NCBI GenBank assembly: GCA_011605725.1
Contig: JAAOZP010000002.1
Location: 1-42,139 of the forward strand
Length of the DNA: 42,139 bases
Direction of reading: 5' to 3'
From: Nitrososphaerota archaeon
GTDB taxonomy: Archaea; Thermoproteota; EX4484-205; JAAOZP01
The first letter of the stretch is position 1. Every line of letters starts with the position of its first letter. Made by a program: the position numbers and the translations under genes. The notes below the pieces were generated by a model. It had not been told where the DNA came from. It saw only the letters and a program-made list of their open reading frames with translations, and did no database searches. Below are positions 39,964-42,139 of the stretch, piece after piece.

Positions 39964-42139
39964 ATGGTTAAGGCTGAAGTGAGGGTTTTAAAAGGCGGAC
40001 CAGCCCTTTTCATAGATGATAAGCCTGTTTTCCCAATGCTTCACTGGATTCATCCTCCTCCTACGGAAGGCGACTGGGTTGAAAAGGAGTCTGTTAAGGA
40101 TTTTGCCAAAGCAGGTGTTCATCTTTACACTTTCGGAGTGAACATTGGGGATTTTGTCAACCTATGGAAAGGAGAAGGCCTTGTGACGAATGCTAAGGAT
40201 AGTAAGAAAGCATTAGCAGTCTCGTTCAGTCCTCAAAAGGAAGGCTATGAATATGATTTCTCAAAACTTGATAAGCAGATTGAAAGATTGTTAGAAGTGG
40301 ATTCAAACGCTTATGTGCTTTTAAGGGTGGGTTTAGAGATGCTGGGCCCCGAAAACTTTTGGTGGCGCCAGAGGAACCCTAGAGAACTGGAAATTTACAG
40401 TGATGGGAGAGCCGAAACCCAATCATACGCTTCAGGAAAATGGCTCCAAGACTGCTCGAGCTTTTTAACTTCTCTCATACATCATCTGAGAACTACGGAC
40501 CCGGGTTTAAGGGTTATTGGAATCCATCCTTGCGCGGGCCATGCGGGTGAGTGGGTAAAGGAAAGCGCTATGGAGGGTTATGCTACGGACTACAGTGAAG
40601 TTATGAGAGATGCTTTTAGAGCTTGGCTGATCACAAAGTATGGAAGCTTGGAGGCTCTCAGGAAAGCTTGGAACGATCCTTACATACATTTCAACAATAT
40701 TGAAGTCCCATCGCCCGAAGAACAGGTAAACGCTGATCTCTATCACTTTAGAGATCCTTCAAAGGGGAGAAAAGTCATAGATTACTTCGAGTTTCTGTCA
40801 GACATTACTGCCAACGATATCACCCATCTCTGTAAGACTATTAAAGAAGCTAGTAACTTTGAGATGCTTGCAGGCGTATTCTACGGATACTTGATGGAAT
40901 TATCCTGGTCTAACTGGTTCTTCGATCAGGGTAGAAACATGGCGTATTCTGCTTATCAAAGATCTGGACACTTGGCTCTAAGCAAGGTGCTGGCCTCGTC
41001 TTACGTGGACTTTATTGCAAGCCCCTACAGCTACGGGTTCCGCGGAATAGGAGGTGACTCAGCAGTAATGTCGATAACGGAATCAATAAAGCTCCATGGA
41101 AAACTATATTTTATTGAAGATGATACTCGTACGCATCTCTCACCGTCTGATTCGAAGTACGGCAGGGCGAAAAACGCGGAGGAAACAGTGTCCTTACTGA
41201 CTCGAACCTTTGGCCATGTTTTAACGAGGTCATGCGGAATATGGTATGGAGGCTACTACCGGGATGAGGAAGTCATGACCACTATATCCCGCTTCATGAA
41301 AGCGGGAGAGAAGAGCCTAGGGTTGAACAGGTCCCCAGCCAGCGAGGTGGCTCTTATCATAGATGAAAAGAGCTTCATCTACGAGAAGATGGTTAAGAAT
41401 CTTGACTGGCCCCTCGTTTACTGGCAGAGGCATCTAGGCCTATCAAGAATGGGAACACCCTATGATATTTATCTATTGAACGACCTGGATAAAATGCCTA
41501 GTCAATACAAGTGTTACATATTCCTGAATACGTTTCATCTGGATGATGTGCAACGCGACCTGATAAAGAAGGTAACGCGTAGAGATGGGAAGACATCTGT
41601 TTGGATGTATGCTTCAGGTCTGATAAACCGTGACGTTTCGGCAGAGAACATGGAAGATATTACTGGGATAAAGTTTAGCCTAGACTTGACAGAGTGGGGT
41701 GTAACCATGTTGATCACTGGTTTCGACCATCCCATAACTAGGGATTTACCGGCTGACACGATTTTCGGAACAGATCTCCATGTGGGGCCGATACCGTATG
41801 TCGAGGATCCGAATGCGGTGGTTCTCGGAACCATTGTCTATAATAGGGGTATGTGCGTGCCGGGAATGGCTGTTAAAGAGTTCAGCGAATGGAAATCAAT
41901 CTACATAGGTGCTCCGAACGTGCCGTCGAATGTACTCCGCTCAATCGCAAAATATGCTGGAGTCCACATATATAGCTACTCTGACGATGTATTGTATGCG
42001 GGTAGAAACTTCGTCTGCATTCATGCTGTTAAACCAGGTGAGAAGCGAATACGTCTTCCAAGGAAAAGCGATGTATATGAAATTATTAAAAACAGGCTGG
42101 TTGCAAAAGAGGCGACTGAGTTCTTTGAGGTTTTCAAGA
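39964..42139 (+). CDS. GH42-like beta-galactosidase family protein (runs off the window)
   Basis: About 725 residues are visible before the contig edge. The N-terminal TIM barrel starts ALFIDDKPVFPMLHWIHPPP; the barrel carries AWLITKYGSLEALRKAWNDP, the segment typical of GH42 and related clan GH-A enzymes (KYGTIEALNxAWG). From about residue 450 a Rossmann-like trimerisation domain follows (ASEVALIIDEKSFIYEKM, KCYIFLNTFHLDDVQRDLI, TSVWMYASGLINRD). Candidate catalytic glutamates are in RVGLEMLGPENFWW and KLYFIEDDTRTH, but I cannot fix them by eye. The ATG at 39964 has TATA-like CTTAAATAA about 31-39 bases upstream. It closes a glycan-degradation cluster with the mannosidase. Confidence 0.78.
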   Translation, partial: MVKAEVRVLKGGPALFIDDKPVFPMLHWIHPPPTEGDWVEKESVKDFAKAGVHLYTFGVNIGDFVNLWKGEGLVTNAKDSKKALAVSFSPQKEGYEYDFSKLDKQIERLLEVDSNAYVLLRVGLEMLGPENFWWRQRNPRELEIYSDGRAETQSYASGKWLQDCSSFLTSLIHHLRTTDPGLRVIGIHPCAGHAGEWVKESAMEGYATDYSEVMRDAFRAWLITKYGSLEALRKAWNDPYIHFNNIEVPSPEEQVNADLYHFRDPSKGRKVIDYFEFLSDITANDITHLCKTIKEASNFEMLAGVFYGYLMELSWSNWFFDQGRNMAYSAYQRSGHLALSKVLASSYVDFIASPYSYGFRGIGGDSAVMSITESIKLHGKLYFIEDDTRTHLSPSDSKYGRAKNAEETVSLLTRTFGHVLTRSCGIWYGGYYRDEEVMTTISRFMKAGEKSLGLNRSPASEVALIIDEKSFIYEKMVKNLDWPLVYWQRHLGLSRMGTPYDIYLLNDLDKMPSQYKCYIFLNTFHLDDVQRDLIKKVTRRDGKTSVWMYASGLINRDVSAENMEDITGIKFSLDLTEWGVTMLITGFDHPITRDLPADTIFGTDLHVGPIPYVEDPNAVVLGTIVYNRGMCVPGMAVKEFSEWKSIYIGAPNVPSNVLRSIAKYAGVHIYSYSDDVLYAGRNFVCIHAVKPGEKRIRLPRKSDVYEIIKNRLVAKEATEFFEVFK

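Noticed and set aside
1..42139. CRISPR arrays, insertion sequences, rRNA or tRNA genes
   Set aside because: No regularly spaced direct repeats, transposase motifs or RNA-gene signatures were seen on either strand; a dedicated tRNA and RNA-family scan was not possible.

Overview
The window reads as a metagenomic or single-cell contig from an archaeon, most likely of the Thermoproteota (TACK) group. Start codons are often preceded by a TATA-like box about 25-37 bases upstream with almost no leader. The gene content includes a eukaryote-type topoisomerase IB, a family-4 [4Fe-4S] uracil-DNA glycosylase, a VapBC pair and an archaeal alanine dehydrogenase/ornithine cyclodeaminase homologue. The first 19 bases are the Tn5/Nextera mosaic end, so the left edge is a library artefact that cuts topoisomerase IB. 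The right edge cuts a GH42-like glycosidase.

Layout. 1-5.9 kb is housekeeping: topoisomerase IB (partial), uracil-DNA glycosylase, a WrbA-like flavodoxin, a TldD-family protein, guaB, and a polysaccharide deacetylase split by a one-base frameshift. 6-9.9 kb is a plus-strand sugar cluster: a six-hairpin glycosidase-like protein, a GH4 glycosidase and a sugar isomerase/epimerase. 10.1-13.6 kb is the most interesting block, a tight minus-strand operon: a 47-residue precursor-like peptide that standard ORF calling misses, a PqqD-radical SAM-SPASM maturase, an ABC ATPase and an ABC-2 permease. I read it as a new archaeal RiPP pathway. 13.8-18.1 kb holds a xylulokinase divergent from a CE7 acetyl-xylan esterase, a small encapsulated-ferritin-like protein and a GH172 (DUF2961) protein.

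18.1-25.3 kb is a looser accessory region. It has long gaps, several short GCGCGC palindromes that I find only between genes, a VapBC pair, a large alpha/beta hydrolase, a retropepsin-like protein, gene debris that includes a decayed xylulokinase start, and an alanine dehydrogenase homologue. 25.4-42.1 kb holds a second TIM-barrel sugar isomerase, an aspartylglucosaminidase/isoaspartyl-peptidase homologue, two paralogous OPT-like transporters (DUF6785/6784 type) flanking a 1533-residue M28-like/FtsX-like fusion, a GH38 alpha-mannosidase, a ceramidase-like hydrolase and a GH42-like glycosidase.

Taken together, the window describes a heterotroph using plant-type polysaccharides (xylose and xylan, acetyl esters, arabinofuranosides or uronides) and probably glycoproteins: alpha-mannosidase plus an N4-GlcNAc-asparaginase homologue plus oligopeptide-type transporters. 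All functional statements come from motif reading; no database search was run.
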